Below are positions 8,888-18,354 of a DNA stretch of 43,974 nucleotides, one piece after another. Source of the DNA: Sphingobium sp. (GTDB taxonomy: Bacteria; Pseudomonadota; Alphaproteobacteria; Sphingomonadales; Sphingomonadaceae); the NCBI GenBank assembly GCA_023266635.1, contig JAHFPU010000002.1, positions 1-43,974 on the forward strand, read 5' to 3'. The notes beneath the pieces were generated by a model. The model searched no databases. It saw only the letters and a program-made list of their open reading frames with translations, and was not told the DNA's origin. A program made the translations under genes and the position numbers. Each line of letters opens with the position of its first letter. Within the stretch, counting starts at the first letter, position 1.

Positions 8888-10489
8888 CTACATCCGGAAC
8901 ACGCCGAACGCAGCGCGTTCGGGGATAGGCGCATTCAATGTCGCGGCGAAGGCCAGGCCCAGAACATCCCGCGTCTGCGCCGGGTCGATGATGCCATCGT
9001 CCCACAGGCGCGCCGTCGCGTAATAGGGATTGCCCTCTTCCTCATATTTCGCACGAACCGGCGCCTTGAAGGCCTCGGCCTGCTCGGGCGTCCAGCTGGA
9101 CGCATCACGGTGGACTGTTGCCAGCACGCTCGCCGCCTGTTCGCCGCCCATCACGCTGATCCGCGCATTGGGCCAGGTGAAGAGGAAGCGCGGGCCATAG
9201 GCGCGGCCGCACATGCCGTAATTGCCCGCGCCGAAGCTGCCGCCGATCAGCACCGTGATCTTCGGCACGCTGGCGGTGGCAACGGCGGTGACGAGCTTCG
9301 CGCCATTCTTGGCGATGCCCTCCGCCTCATATTTGCCGCCGACCATGAAGCCGGAGATGTTCTGCAGGAACAGCAGAGGAATGCGCCGCTGGCACGCCAG
9401 TTCGATGAAATGCGCGCCCTTGACCGCGCTCTCGCTAAACAGCACGCCGTTATTGGCGAGGATCGCGACCGGCATGCCCCAGATATGCGCGAAACCGCAG
9501 ACGAGCGTCGTGCCGTACAGGGCCTTGAACTCGTGAAATTCGCTGCCGTCGACGATGCGGGCGATGACTTCGCGCACATCATAGGGCGCGCGGACATCAT
9601 CGGGGATCAGGCCGTAAAGTTCCTCCGGATCGAGCTTGGGCGGACGCGGATCGCGCAGATTCACGTCCGGCGTCAGATCCGGCTGTAGCGTCGAGACGAT
9701 GTCGCGCACGATGGTCAGCGCATGTTCGTCATTCTCGGCCAGATGATCGACCACGCCCGACTTGCGCGCGTGCAGATCGCCGCCGCCAAGATCCTCGGCG
9801 CTGATGACCTCGCCCGTCGCGGCCTGCACCAGCGGCGGACCGGCGAGGAAGATCGTACCCTGATTGCGCACGATCACCGTCTCGTCCGACATGGCCGGAA
9901 CATAGGCACCGCCCGCCGTGCAACTGCCCATCACGCAGGCGATCTGCGGGATGCCGAGCGCCGACAGGTTCGCCTGATTGTAGAAGATGCGGCCGAAATG
10001 CTCGCGGTCCGGGAAAACCTCTGCCTGGTTGGGCAGGTTCGCGCCGCCGCTGTCGACCAGATAGATGCAGGGCAGCCGGTTCTCGAGAGCGATCTCCTGC
10101 GCGCGCAGATGCTTCTTGACTGTCATCGGATAGTAGGTGCCGCCCTTCACCGTGGCGTCGTTGCACCCGATCATCACCTGACGTCCCGACACCCGGCCGA
10201 TGCCGGAGATCAGGCCCGCGCCGGGAATATCCTCGCCATAGAGGCCATTGGCGGCGAGTTGGCCGATTTCCAGAAAGGGCGAGCCGGGATCGAGCAGGCG
10301 TTCTACGCGCTCACGGGGGAGCAGCTTGCCGCGCGCGGTGTGTTTTTCGCGCGCCTTTTCGGGGCCGCCAAGCGCTGCGGTCGCAACACGGGCATGGAGC
10401 TCGTCGCGCAGGGCCCGGTTGTGTGCAGAGGCGCGGTGGAAAGCGTCGCTGTCCGGCGAAACGGAGCTTGAAAGAATGGGCGCGCTCAC
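8888..10489 (-). CDS. mccB: Methylcrotonyl-CoA carboxylase carboxyltransferase (beta) subunit
   Basis: Carboxyltransferase signature ([53 protein letters not shown]). GTG start at 10489 with GGAGGA six nt upstream. Confidence 0.88.
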   Translation of the reverse strand: MSAPILSSSVSPDSDAFHRASAHNRALRDELHARVATAALGGPEKAREKHTARGKLLPRERVERLLDPGSPFLEIGQLAANGLYGEDIPGAGLISGIGRVSGRQVMIGCNDATVKGGTYYPMTVKKHLRAQEIALENRLPCIYLVDSGGANLPNQAEVFPDREHFGRIFYNQANLSALGIPQIACVMGSCTAGGAYVPAMSDETVIVRNQGTIFLAGPPLVQAATGEVISAEDLGGGDLHARKSGVVDHLAENDEHALTIVRDIVSTLQPDLTPDVNLRDPRPPKLDPEELYGLIPDDVRAPYDVREVIARIVDGSEFHEFKALYGTTLVCGFAHIWGMPVAILANNGVLFSESAVKGAHFIELACQRRIPLLFLQNISGFMVGGKYEAEGIAKNGAKLVTAVATASVPKITVLIGGSFGAGNYGMCGRAYGPRFLFTWPNARISVMGGEQAASVLATVHRDASSWTPEQAEAFKAPVRAKYEEEGNPYYATARLWDDGIIDPAQTRDVLGLAFAATLNAPIPERAAFGVFRM

Positions 10490-10494
10490 AATAG

Positions 10495-10626
10495 TTCCTC
10501 CCCGGGAAGGGGAGGGGGACCGCGACGCGCAGCGGCGTGGTGGAGGGGGATCGCCTCCTGCACAGCGTCCAGAGGATAGCCCCCTCCACCAGCTTCGCTG
10601 GTCCCCCTCCCCGTCCCGGGGAGGAA
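10495..10626. repeat. Intergenic imperfect palindromic repeat (GGGGAGG...CCTCCCC type)
   Basis: Outer arms TTCCTCCCCGGGA-a-GGGGAGGGGGACC and GGTCCCCCTCCCC-g-TCCCGGGGAGGAA are reverse complements apart from one position; inner arms GTGGTGGAGGGGG / CCCCCTCCACCA. Confidence 0.85.
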
Positions 10627-10637
10627 TTGAGTCGCGC

Positions 10638-11789
10638 TCACGCCTCGCCTCCAATCAGTTCCCGGCCGATCAGCATGCGGCGTATCTCATTGGTCCCCGC
10701 ACCGATGTCGAGCAGCTTGGCGTCGCGCATATAGCGTTCCACCGGCCAGTCCTTCGTGTAGCCTGCGCCGCCGAGCGCCTGCACCGCCTCCAGCGCCACC
10801 TTCATGGCATTTTCCGACGCCAAGAGGATCGCGCCAGCCGCATCGAAACGCGTCGTTTTGCCGGCGTCGCAGGCGCGCGCCACGGCATAGACATAGGCTC
10901 GCGCCGAGTTCAGCGCGACGTACATATCGGCGATCTTCGCCTGCATCAGTTGGAACGCGCCGATCGGCTTGCCGAACTGCTTGCGCTCCCGCACGAAGGG
11001 AATGACGGTATCGAGACAGGCCTGCATAATGCCGAGCTGAATGCCCGAAAGCACGGTTCGTTCATAATCGAGGCCGGACATCAGCACGCCGACGCCGCCA
11101 TTGAGCGGCCCCATGACATTCTCCTCCGGCACTTCACAATCGTCGAACACCAGCTCGGCGGTCGGCGAACCGCGCATGCCCATCTTGTCGATCTTCTGGC
11201 CGATGGAGAAGCCTGGCATGTCTTTTTCGATGATGAAGGTGGAGATGCCCTTCGATCCCTCGCCGGTCTTGGCATAGACGACCAGCGTGTCCGCATAGGC
11301 GGCATTGGTGATCCAAAACTTCGTGCCGTTGAGGACGTAGCGATCGCCCTTCTTCTCCGCCTTCAGCTTCATCGACACGACATCGGACCCCGCGCCGGCC
11401 TCCGACATGGCAAGGCTGCCGACATGTTCGCCGGAGATCAGCTTCGGCAGATATTTCGCCTTCTGCGCGTCATTGCCCCAGCGGCGCAGCTGATTGACGC
11501 ACAGATTTGAATGCGCGCCGTAGGACAGGCCGATGGACGCCGATGCCCGCGCCACTTCCTCCTGCGCGACGACATGTTCGAGATAGCCCAGGCCAAGCCC
11601 GCCATACTCTTCTTCAACAGTAATGCCGTGGAGGCCGAGTTCGCCCATGGCCGGCCATAGTTCGCGCGGAAACCAGTCTTTCGCATCGATTTCCGCGGCA
11701 AGCGGCGCGATCCGGTCGGTGGCGAAGCGCGCCGTGCTTTCCCGGATCATGTCGGCATTGTCGCCAAGCGCGAAGTCGAAATCGGCCAT
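10638..11789 (-). CDS. ivd: Isovaleryl-CoA dehydrogenase (acyl-CoA dehydrogenase family)
   Basis: [101 protein letters not shown]; strongly IVD-like; clustered with mccA/mccB. Confidence 0.88.
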   Translation of the reverse strand: MADFDFALGDNADMIRESTARFATDRIAPLAAEIDAKDWFPRELWPAMGELGLHGITVEEEYGGLGLGYLEHVVAQEEVARASASIGLSYGAHSNLCVNQLRRWGNDAQKAKYLPKLISGEHVGSLAMSEAGAGSDVVSMKLKAEKKGDRYVLNGTKFWITNAAYADTLVVYAKTGEGSKGISTFIIEKDMPGFSIGQKIDKMGMRGSPTAELVFDDCEVPEENVMGPLNGGVGVLMSGLDYERTVLSGIQLGIMQACLDTVIPFVRERKQFGKPIGAFQLMQAKIADMYVALNSARAYVYAVARACDAGKTTRFDAAGAILLASENAMKVALEAVQALGGAGYTKDWPVERYMRDAKLLDIGAGTNEIRRMLIGRELIGGEA

Positions 11790-11839
11790 GTCATCTCTCC
11801 TTGGCTGAGCGAAATAGCGCAAGCCGGCCCGAAAGAAAA

Positions 11840-11876
11840 ATTGAAAGACTTCAATCAGTGTATAGATAGCATCTAT
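11840..11876. promoter_or_regulatory. Candidate LysR-type operators/promoter in the ivd-lysR divergent gap
   Basis: ATTGAA-AGAC-TTCAAT (11840-11855) and ATAGAT-AGC-ATCTAT (11862-11876); the latter contains a T-N11-A core and overlaps the ATG at 11875. Confidence 0.6.
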
Positions 11877-12756
11877 GCTCGACCGCTATCTTCTGCGCTA
11901 TTTCCTCGCCGTGGTCGATCAGGGCAGCTTCTCGCGCGCCGCCGCGCACTGCAATGTGTCGCAGCCTACATTATCCGTCGGCATCGCCAAGCTGGAACGC
12001 TCCCTGAGTGCGGCCTTGTTCTTCCGGTCCAATCAGCGGGTACAACTCACTGAGGCGGGATCGCGTTTCCTTTCCCATGCACGCCGCATAGAAAGGGAGT
12101 TCAACCTGGCCCAGCAGGCCATGGTCGGAACCAGCGCGGATGCTGTTTTGCGGCTCGGCATTCTGCACAGCATCCCCGGCGCGCTGATCGCCGAAGCCGT
12201 TCGCGAGGCGAACAGCGTTACGCCGCACACTGCCGTGGAGCTCGTCTATGGCAGTGAGCGGGAACTGGTCGGACACCTTGCGCGCGGAAGGATCGACGTC
12301 GCCGTTACGCTGGTCGGCCGGGGCGCGGATCGCTTTCTGGAGCAGCCGCTGATGGAAGAGGGTTTTGCGCTGGCCCTCAGCCGCGATCATCCATTCGCAA
12401 CGCGGTCGGAGATCGCCGCCGAAGACCTCGCGTCCGAAGTCATGATCGTCCGCCGCCATTGCGAAGCGTTGTCCGAAACGAGCCGCCATTTCACCGAACG
12501 CGGGGTCAGGCCGCATTTCGCGCTCCGCTCCACCAATGACGAGCGCGTGTTGCAGATGGTCGCGGCGGGACTTGGCTTGACCGTCATGCCCGCCTGCTAC
12601 GCTCAGGAGGGGGTTGCCCGCCCCCGCCTCGCCGGTTTCGAATATCGGCGCACGCTGGGCTACGCCTTTGGCCATGACGCGGAGCAACTCCATACGGAGC
12701 CTCCATTGCTTCTGCAGGCGCTTGCCCGGACGTTAACGCCCGATTCTGGCGTTTGA
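11875..12756 (+). CDS. LysR family transcriptional regulator
   Basis: [66 protein letters not shown]: LysR HTH; LysR substrate-binding C-terminus. Confidence 0.93.
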   Translation: MLDRYLLRYFLAVVDQGSFSRAAAHCNVSQPTLSVGIAKLERSLSAALFFRSNQRVQLTEAGSRFLSHARRIEREFNLAQQAMVGTSADAVLRLGILHSIPGALIAEAVREANSVTPHTAVELVYGSERELVGHLARGRIDVAVTLVGRGADRFLEQPLMEEGFALALSRDHPFATRSEIAAEDLASEVMIVRRHCEALSETSRHFTERGVRPHFALRSTNDERVLQMVAAGLGLTVMPACYAQEGVARPRLAGFEYRRTLGYAFGHDAEQLHTEPPLLLQALARTLTPDSGV

Positions 12757-12883
12757 CGGCGGTTTTTCGGGACGAACATCGCGTCGACATGGTTGTTCCG
12801 GCCTGACAGGACTGTTACCGCCACCTCGCTTTCGCCGCACTCGCGAGTACGCGGCGACCCAGAATTGAAGAGACCCGAAGACC

Positions 12884-15157
12884 ATGGATGATAATTTCCG
12901 CCGCGCGGCGCTCGACTATCACCGCCTGCCCCGCCCGGGCAAGCTGTCCGTCGAGCCGACCAAGCGCATGGTCAACCAGCGCGATCTGGCGCTGGCTTAT
13001 TCCCCCGGCGTCGCCGCCGCCTGTGAGGAGATCGCCGCCGATCCCGCCAAGGCGCTTGACTATACCGCGCGTGGCAATCTGGTCGCGGTCATCTCCAACG
13101 GCACCGCTGTCCTCGGCCTCGGCAATATCGGCGCGCTCGCGGGCAAGCCGGTGATGGAGGGCAAGGCTGTCCTGTTCAAGAAATTCGCCGACATCGACGT
13201 GTTCGATCTGGAAGTCGACACGATGGACCCGGATCGCTTTGTTGACGCCGTGGCCTTGCTAGAGCCGACATTCGGCGGGATCAATCTGGAGGACATCAAG
13301 GCCCCCGAATGCTTCGCGATCGAAGCGGCGCTGAAGGCGCGGATGAACATTCCGGTCTTCCATGACGACCAGCATGGCACCGCCATCGTCGTCGCAGCCG
13401 CCGTGCGCAACGCGCTGGTGTTGCAAGGGCGGGAATTGTCGGATGCGCGGCTGGTGACGTCCGGCGCGGGCGCGGCGGCGCTCGCCTGCGTCGACCTGCT
13501 CGTGTCGATGGGTCTGCCGGTCGAAAACGTCACCATGACCGACAAGGACGGCGTCATTCATGCCGGGCGCGAGGGCATGGGGCCTAACATGGCGCGCTAT
13601 GCCCGCCAGACCGATGCGCGCACCCTTCCCGAAGTGCTGCCGGGCGCCAATGTCTTCCTGGGCCTTTCCGCCCCCCGCGTGTTCAAGCCCGAATGGCTGC
13701 CGCTGCTGGCCGACAAGCCGCTGATCTTCGCGCTTGCCAATCCGCAGCCGGAAATCTTGCCCGAACTGGTGAAGGCCCATAGGCCTGACGCCATCGTGGC
13801 GACGGGTCGGTCGGACTATCCCAATCAGGTCAATAACGTCCTGTGCTTCCCCTACATCTTCCGCGGCGCGCTGGACGCGCAGGCGACGGAGATCAACGAG
13901 GCGATGAAGGTCGCGGCGGCCGAAGCCATCGCTTCGCTGGCTCGCCTGCCGGCCGACGAAAGCGTGGCGCAGGCCTATGGCGGCAGGAAGCTGGTCTTCG
14001 GGCCAGACTATATCATTCCCACGCCGTTCGACCCGCGCTTGATCATCGAGATCGCGCCCGCCGTCGCCCGCGCGGCGATAGAAAGCGGCGTTGCGCGCAA
14101 GCAGCTCGACATCCCGGCCTATGCCAAGGAACTGGAGCGCCGCAACGCCCGGTCGAGCCAGTTGATGCTGCCGGTATTCGAGGCCGCGCGCGGCACCCAG
14201 CCGCGCATCGTCTATGGCGAGGGCGAGGATGAGCGCGTGCTCCGCGCGATCCAGGCGGCGATCGACGACGGCCTGGCCCGGCCGGTGATCGTTGCGCGCC
14301 GGCGCATCCTGGCCGAGCGCCTGCCCGCTCTGGGCCTGCGTTTCGAACTGGATCGCGATGTCGAGGTAGTCGATCCGGAAACCGATCATGACCTGCTCGG
14401 TCCGCTGGTGATCGAATATCAGAAGATCGCCGGCCGCAAGGGCATCACGGCGGCTGACGCGCTTCGTCAAATCTATCGCCGTCCCACGGTGACGGCCGCG
14501 ATGCTGTTGCGCACCGGCTATGTCGATGCTGCGCTGGTCGGCGGAAATGCCGACTATTGGAGCCAGATATCCTATGTCCTCAACGTTATAGCGCGCAGTG
14601 CGGGCGTCGATCGTGTCTACGCCCTGACCGGACTGATCCTGGGCGCTGGCGCGCTCTTCATCACCGACACACACATGAATCCGGAGCCGTCCCCGGCGCA
14701 GATTGCGGAGATGACATTACTTAGCGCGACGGTGCTTCGCCGTTTCGGGCTGGAGCCACGCACGGCGCTCCTGTCCCACTCCAATTTCGGCGCATCCCAC
14801 AGCCCCAGCGCGCGCAAGATGCGCGAAGCGCTCAAGCTGATCCAGGCGAAAGCTCCCAACCTCGCCGTCGATGGCGAGATGCACGCGGATGCAGCGCTGT
14901 CGCAGGCGCTGCGCGACAAGCTGGTGCCCGAAACCGGGTTCAGCGGCGCGGCCAACCTTCTCGTCATGCCCAATCTCGATTCAGCGAACATCACGATGAC
15001 AGCGCTGCGGGCGGCAGCCGACGCTGTGGCCGTTGGGCCGATGTTGATGGGCCTCGACCAGCCGATCCACGTCCTGACGCCGGGCGTCACCGCGCGCGGC
15101 ATCATAAATCTGACCGCGATCTCCGCCGCCGAGGTGTGCGACCGCAAGTCCGCCTGA
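12884..15157 (+). CDS. maeB: NADP-dependent malic enzyme with phosphotransacetylase-like C-terminal domain
   Basis: [49 protein letters not shown]...; malic domain then PTA-like domain ([13 protein letters not shown]...[13 protein letters not shown]). Confidence 0.94.
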   Translation: MDDNFRRAALDYHRLPRPGKLSVEPTKRMVNQRDLALAYSPGVAAACEEIAADPAKALDYTARGNLVAVISNGTAVLGLGNIGALAGKPVMEGKAVLFKKFADIDVFDLEVDTMDPDRFVDAVALLEPTFGGINLEDIKAPECFAIEAALKARMNIPVFHDDQHGTAIVVAAAVRNALVLQGRELSDARLVTSGAGAAALACVDLLVSMGLPVENVTMTDKDGVIHAGREGMGPNMARYARQTDARTLPEVLPGANVFLGLSAPRVFKPEWLPLLADKPLIFALANPQPEILPELVKAHRPDAIVATGRSDYPNQVNNVLCFPYIFRGALDAQATEINEAMKVAAAEAIASLARLPADESVAQAYGGRKLVFGPDYIIPTPFDPRLIIEIAPAVARAAIESGVARKQLDIPAYAKELERRNARSSQLMLPVFEAARGTQPRIVYGEGEDERVLRAIQAAIDDGLARPVIVARRRILAERLPALGLRFELDRDVEVVDPETDHDLLGPLVIEYQKIAGRKGITAADALRQIYRRPTVTAAMLLRTGYVDAALVGGNADYWSQISYVLNVIARSAGVDRVYALTGLILGAGALFITDTHMNPEPSPAQIAEMTLLSATVLRRFGLEPRTALLSHSNFGASHSPSARKMREALKLIQAKAPNLAVDGEMHADAALSQALRDKLVPETGFSGAANLLVMPNLDSANITMTALRAAADAVAVGPMLMGLDQPIHVLTPGVTARGIINLTAISAAEVCDRKSA

Positions 15158-15169
15158 CAGGCTCCGTCT

Positions 15170-16825
15170 TCACGGCGTCTTGCGCAGCTTCGCAAATTCG
15201 GAATCAGCGTTCCATTGCGGCCATTGCTTGCCGTTCGCCAGTTGCGCGCCGATCGTGTGGAACAGCGACACATCCTGCACCGCGCCGGTCATGTCCCAAT
15301 CCGCCGACCAGCTGTCGCATATCTGGTGATAGCAGTTGGCGGTATAGTCGCTGACCCATGTATCGCCCGCCGCCCGGCCGCCCTTGACCAGGTCCGCGCC
15401 GCCGCCGATCGCCATCAGCAACAAGGTCGGCACGCCCCGGCGCGCAAGCGAGAAATGGTCGGCGCGGTAGAAAAGACCGCGTTCAGGCTTCGCGTCTGGC
15501 GTCACAATCCGGCCCTGCCCCTTGGCGGCGTCAGCGAGATAACGCTCCAGTTCATTCTGTCCCGCGCCGATCAGCACCACGTCACGCGCCGCGCCTGCGG
15601 TCTGCAGGACGTCCAGCGTCATGTTCGCGACCATCTTGTCGGCGGGGTAGAGACCCGACCGCGCAAACCATTCCGATCCCAGCAGGCCCCTTTCCTCCGC
15701 CGTCCATGCCGCGAAAACCAGGGTTCTGTCCGGCCGGGGTCCCGCCGCGAACAGGCGGGCCAGTTCCAGCACGCCCGCAACGCCGATCGCATCGTCCAGC
15801 GCGCCCCGCCGGATCGTGCCCTTCCTGGGTCCGGGTGTCGGATCGACGCCGTAGGCGTCCCAATGGGCCGCGTAGGAAATCGTCTCGTCCGGACGCTTCC
15901 CACCCGTCAACTTCGCAATGACGTTATGGCTTTCGATATGGTCACGGGTCACGGCGATATCTGCCGACATTTGGGCCGGGGCCAAGGCGACGGGCATGAA
16001 GTCGCGCCGACGCGCCGCCGCCCGCAGCACCGCAAGATCAAGACCCGACACCGCGAACAGACGGGTTGCCGCCTCTCCGGACAGCCAGCCCTGCAACGCC
16101 AGCGCCTGCGGCCCGCTCTCGCCACCGGCAAGGCCGAAATTCTCGCCGCCCGGCGCGACCACCGTGTTCCAGCCATAGCCTGCGCCGGGCGTGTCATGGA
16201 CGATGAGCGCAGCAATCGCGCCCCGGCGCGCCGCTTCCTCGAACTTGTAGGTCCAGCGGCCATAATAGGTCATCGCGCGTCCGCCGAAGATGCCCGCAAC
16301 CGGCTCCCCGGCATCCGCCTCAAAATCCGGATCGTTGACGAGGAAGACCGCAACCTTGCCCTTCAGGTCCACGCCCTTGAAGTCGTCCCAGTTCCGCTCC
16401 GGCGCGGTCACGCCATATCCGACGAATATCAGCGGCGCGGCGGCAACCTGCGCGCGATCGGCATCCCGCAGCGTGCTGACGTAAATGTCCTTGCCCTGCG
16501 CGAAAGACTGCCCCTTGCCATCGATCATCATGGTGACAGGCGCGGATTGGTCTACCTGTGTCCGCAGCAGCGGCACGGTCTGCGTCCAGCCGCCCTTTTC
16601 GCCTCCGGGTTCAAGCCCGAGCGCCTTGAACTGCTCGACAAGGAAAGCGATCGTCTTTGCTTCACCGGGTGAGCCGGGTGCGCGACCTTCGAATTCATCG
16701 CTCGCCAGCGTGCGGGTGATGTCGGATAGCTTCGTACCATCCACCTTGCTGGGGGCCGTGCGCGCGTCGGCGCTCCCGGCCAGCAGCATCGCTCCGCATA
16801 TTGCCGTCGCCGATTTCCACAACAT
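15170..16825 (-). CDS. Secreted M28 family metallopeptidase
   Basis: N-terminal signal sequence (MLWKSATAICGAMLLAGSADA), PA-like domain, SYAAHWDAYGVDP...RRGALDDAIGVAGVLELARLF...FAAWTAEERGLLGSEWFA typical M28 zinc motifs. Confidence 0.85.
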   Translation of the reverse strand: MLWKSATAICGAMLLAGSADARTAPSKVDGTKLSDITRTLASDEFEGRAPGSPGEAKTIAFLVEQFKALGLEPGGEKGGWTQTVPLLRTQVDQSAPVTMMIDGKGQSFAQGKDIYVSTLRDADRAQVAAAPLIFVGYGVTAPERNWDDFKGVDLKGKVAVFLVNDPDFEADAGEPVAGIFGGRAMTYYGRWTYKFEEAARRGAIAALIVHDTPGAGYGWNTVVAPGGENFGLAGGESGPQALALQGWLSGEAATRLFAVSGLDLAVLRAAARRRDFMPVALAPAQMSADIAVTRDHIESHNVIAKLTGGKRPDETISYAAHWDAYGVDPTPGPRKGTIRRGALDDAIGVAGVLELARLFAAGPRPDRTLVFAAWTAEERGLLGSEWFARSGLYPADKMVANMTLDVLQTAGAARDVVLIGAGQNELERYLADAAKGQGRIVTPDAKPERGLFYRADHFSLARRGVPTLLLMAIGGGADLVKGGRAAGDTWVSDYTANCYHQICDSWSADWDMTGAVQDVSLFHTIGAQLANGKQWPQWNADSEFAKLRKTP

Positions 16826-16921
16826 TACATCGCACCCTTCATACCGAAAACAGGCCGCCCGAAACGGGCCGCCACGGCCCGGTTAGGACATAATGTCGGG
16901 AGCGATCAATGGTTGCGGGGA

Positions 16922-18109
16922 TCAACGCACCAGACGCAGGGGAGGGCGGGCCGTCACGGCATCTCGATCCTGCGCTGTGCTGGATTTCATGATCCGCACC
17001 CGATCGCGACCGGCCAGCTTCGCCTCGTACATGGCAAGGTCAGCGCGTTCGATCGCCGCCTCCAGCGACAGGTCGGCCGCCCGGAATTCCGCCAAGCCGA
17101 AGCTTGCGGTGAGCGGATGCGCGATGCCCTCGCCGGTCCAGTCCTCACGCGCGAAGGCCTGACGCACGGCGCTGGCGAAACGCACGGCCTCGTCCGGCTG
17201 CACATCAGGCAAATGAACGAGGAACTCCTCTCCGCCGAACCGCGCCGCGATGGCGCCGGATGGCAGATTGTCGCGGATCATGGCCGCGAACGCGCCGATC
17301 ACCCGGTCGCCGACCGCATGGCCATGGGCGTCGTTGACTCGCTTGAAATGATCGATGTCGCAGATGACGATGCAGGCCTGTGCTCGCCCCTTCCGCTCGG
17401 CTCTTGTGATCGTGTCCCAGAAACCGCGCCGGTTCAGCAGGCCGGTGAGCGGATCGGTGAAGGCGTCCCGCTGATAATCCGCCACGACGCGCAATATGGT
17501 CGCGGCGAGGGCGGTGAGCCCCATGACGGGTCCCAATATGCTGGCCAGAACCTGCATCAGGAACGCATATTCGGTGGCAAGAAAAGCAACCGGACGGTCG
17601 GACGGCGTCGTCAGCATAACCGTCGTGCCACGCACCAGATTGTCGAGCGCGACCAGCGTGACGGCAGCGAACAGCGCCCTGTCGATACCGCCCCGCATTC
17701 GCACGGCCATGAGGCACAGGGGCAGGGCGATGAGGAAGAAGCAACCAAGGTCCGACGCCGACAATTCCAGCCGAAGGCTCTGGGACCCGAAAATCGCATA
17801 GGCGCACAGACCCACCGAAATGCCCCAGCCGGCCACACGGACACGCGGAAAACCGCGAACGCCAACATGTTGAACGATCCCCTGACCATAGAGGAAGAAG
17901 GACGTGGCGAAGAGGGCATCGGCAAGCAGCGCCCAGAATTTCGTGGGGAAGAAAGGCGCGATCACCGGAATGCAAAAAGCGATGGCCGCACACAGATAGC
18001 CCGCGCCCCAGGGCAGCGCATTCCGCGCGCCCCACCGCCAGGCGAAGAGGAATGCGCAGCCGAAGACGAACATCATGATCGGCAACAGAAAGGCGAAATG
18101 ATCTTCCAA
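16922..18109 (-). CDS. Diguanylate cyclase (GGDEF) with N-terminal membrane segments
   Basis: Hydrophobic N-terminal half, then AFTDPLTGLLNRRGFWDTI...CDIDHFKRVNDAHGHAVGDRVIGAFA...AARFGGEEFLVHL. Confidence 0.92.
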   Translation of the reverse strand: MEDHFAFLLPIMMFVFGCAFLFAWRWGARNALPWGAGYLCAAIAFCIPVIAPFFPTKFWALLADALFATSFFLYGQGIVQHVGVRGFPRVRVAGWGISVGLCAYAIFGSQSLRLELSASDLGCFFLIALPLCLMAVRMRGGIDRALFAAVTLVALDNLVRGTTVMLTTPSDRPVAFLATEYAFLMQVLASILGPVMGLTALAATILRVVADYQRDAFTDPLTGLLNRRGFWDTITRAERKGRAQACIVICDIDHFKRVNDAHGHAVGDRVIGAFAAMIRDNLPSGAIAARFGGEEFLVHLPDVQPDEAVRFASAVRQAFAREDWTGEGIAHPLTASFGLAEFRAADLSLEAAIERADLAMYEAKLAGRDRVRIMKSSTAQDRDAVTARPPLRLVR

Positions 18110-18354
18110 CGGTAAGCCGGTTCCTTGGACAGCGTCGCAAAGGCTCTACGCCGTTGAATATTAAGAATTTCTCGCCATCGCGTTCAGTTGCTTGGGTTTT
18201 TCCGGAAAATCGGGAGCCTTACCGAGAGTTTTTGCATCGCAACCTATTTCGGGGGAACCAAGGCGGCTACCGGAACGTATCCTGATTGCCATTCTGCGCG
18301 CGGGCTCGCCCCCAGCCGAAGAAAGGTGAGATTAAAGGGGGCGTCTCGCAAGCG

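Noticed and set aside
12884-15157. Malic enzyme with extra C-terminal domain
   Set aside because: The MaeB-type malic enzyme plus phosphotransacetylase-like domain is a well-known architecture.
18250-18282. GGAAC-N17-CGTA upstream of tamA, resembling a general-stress ECF (EcfG) promoter
   Set aside because: The -10 half does not match the expected GTT well; too weak to call by eye.
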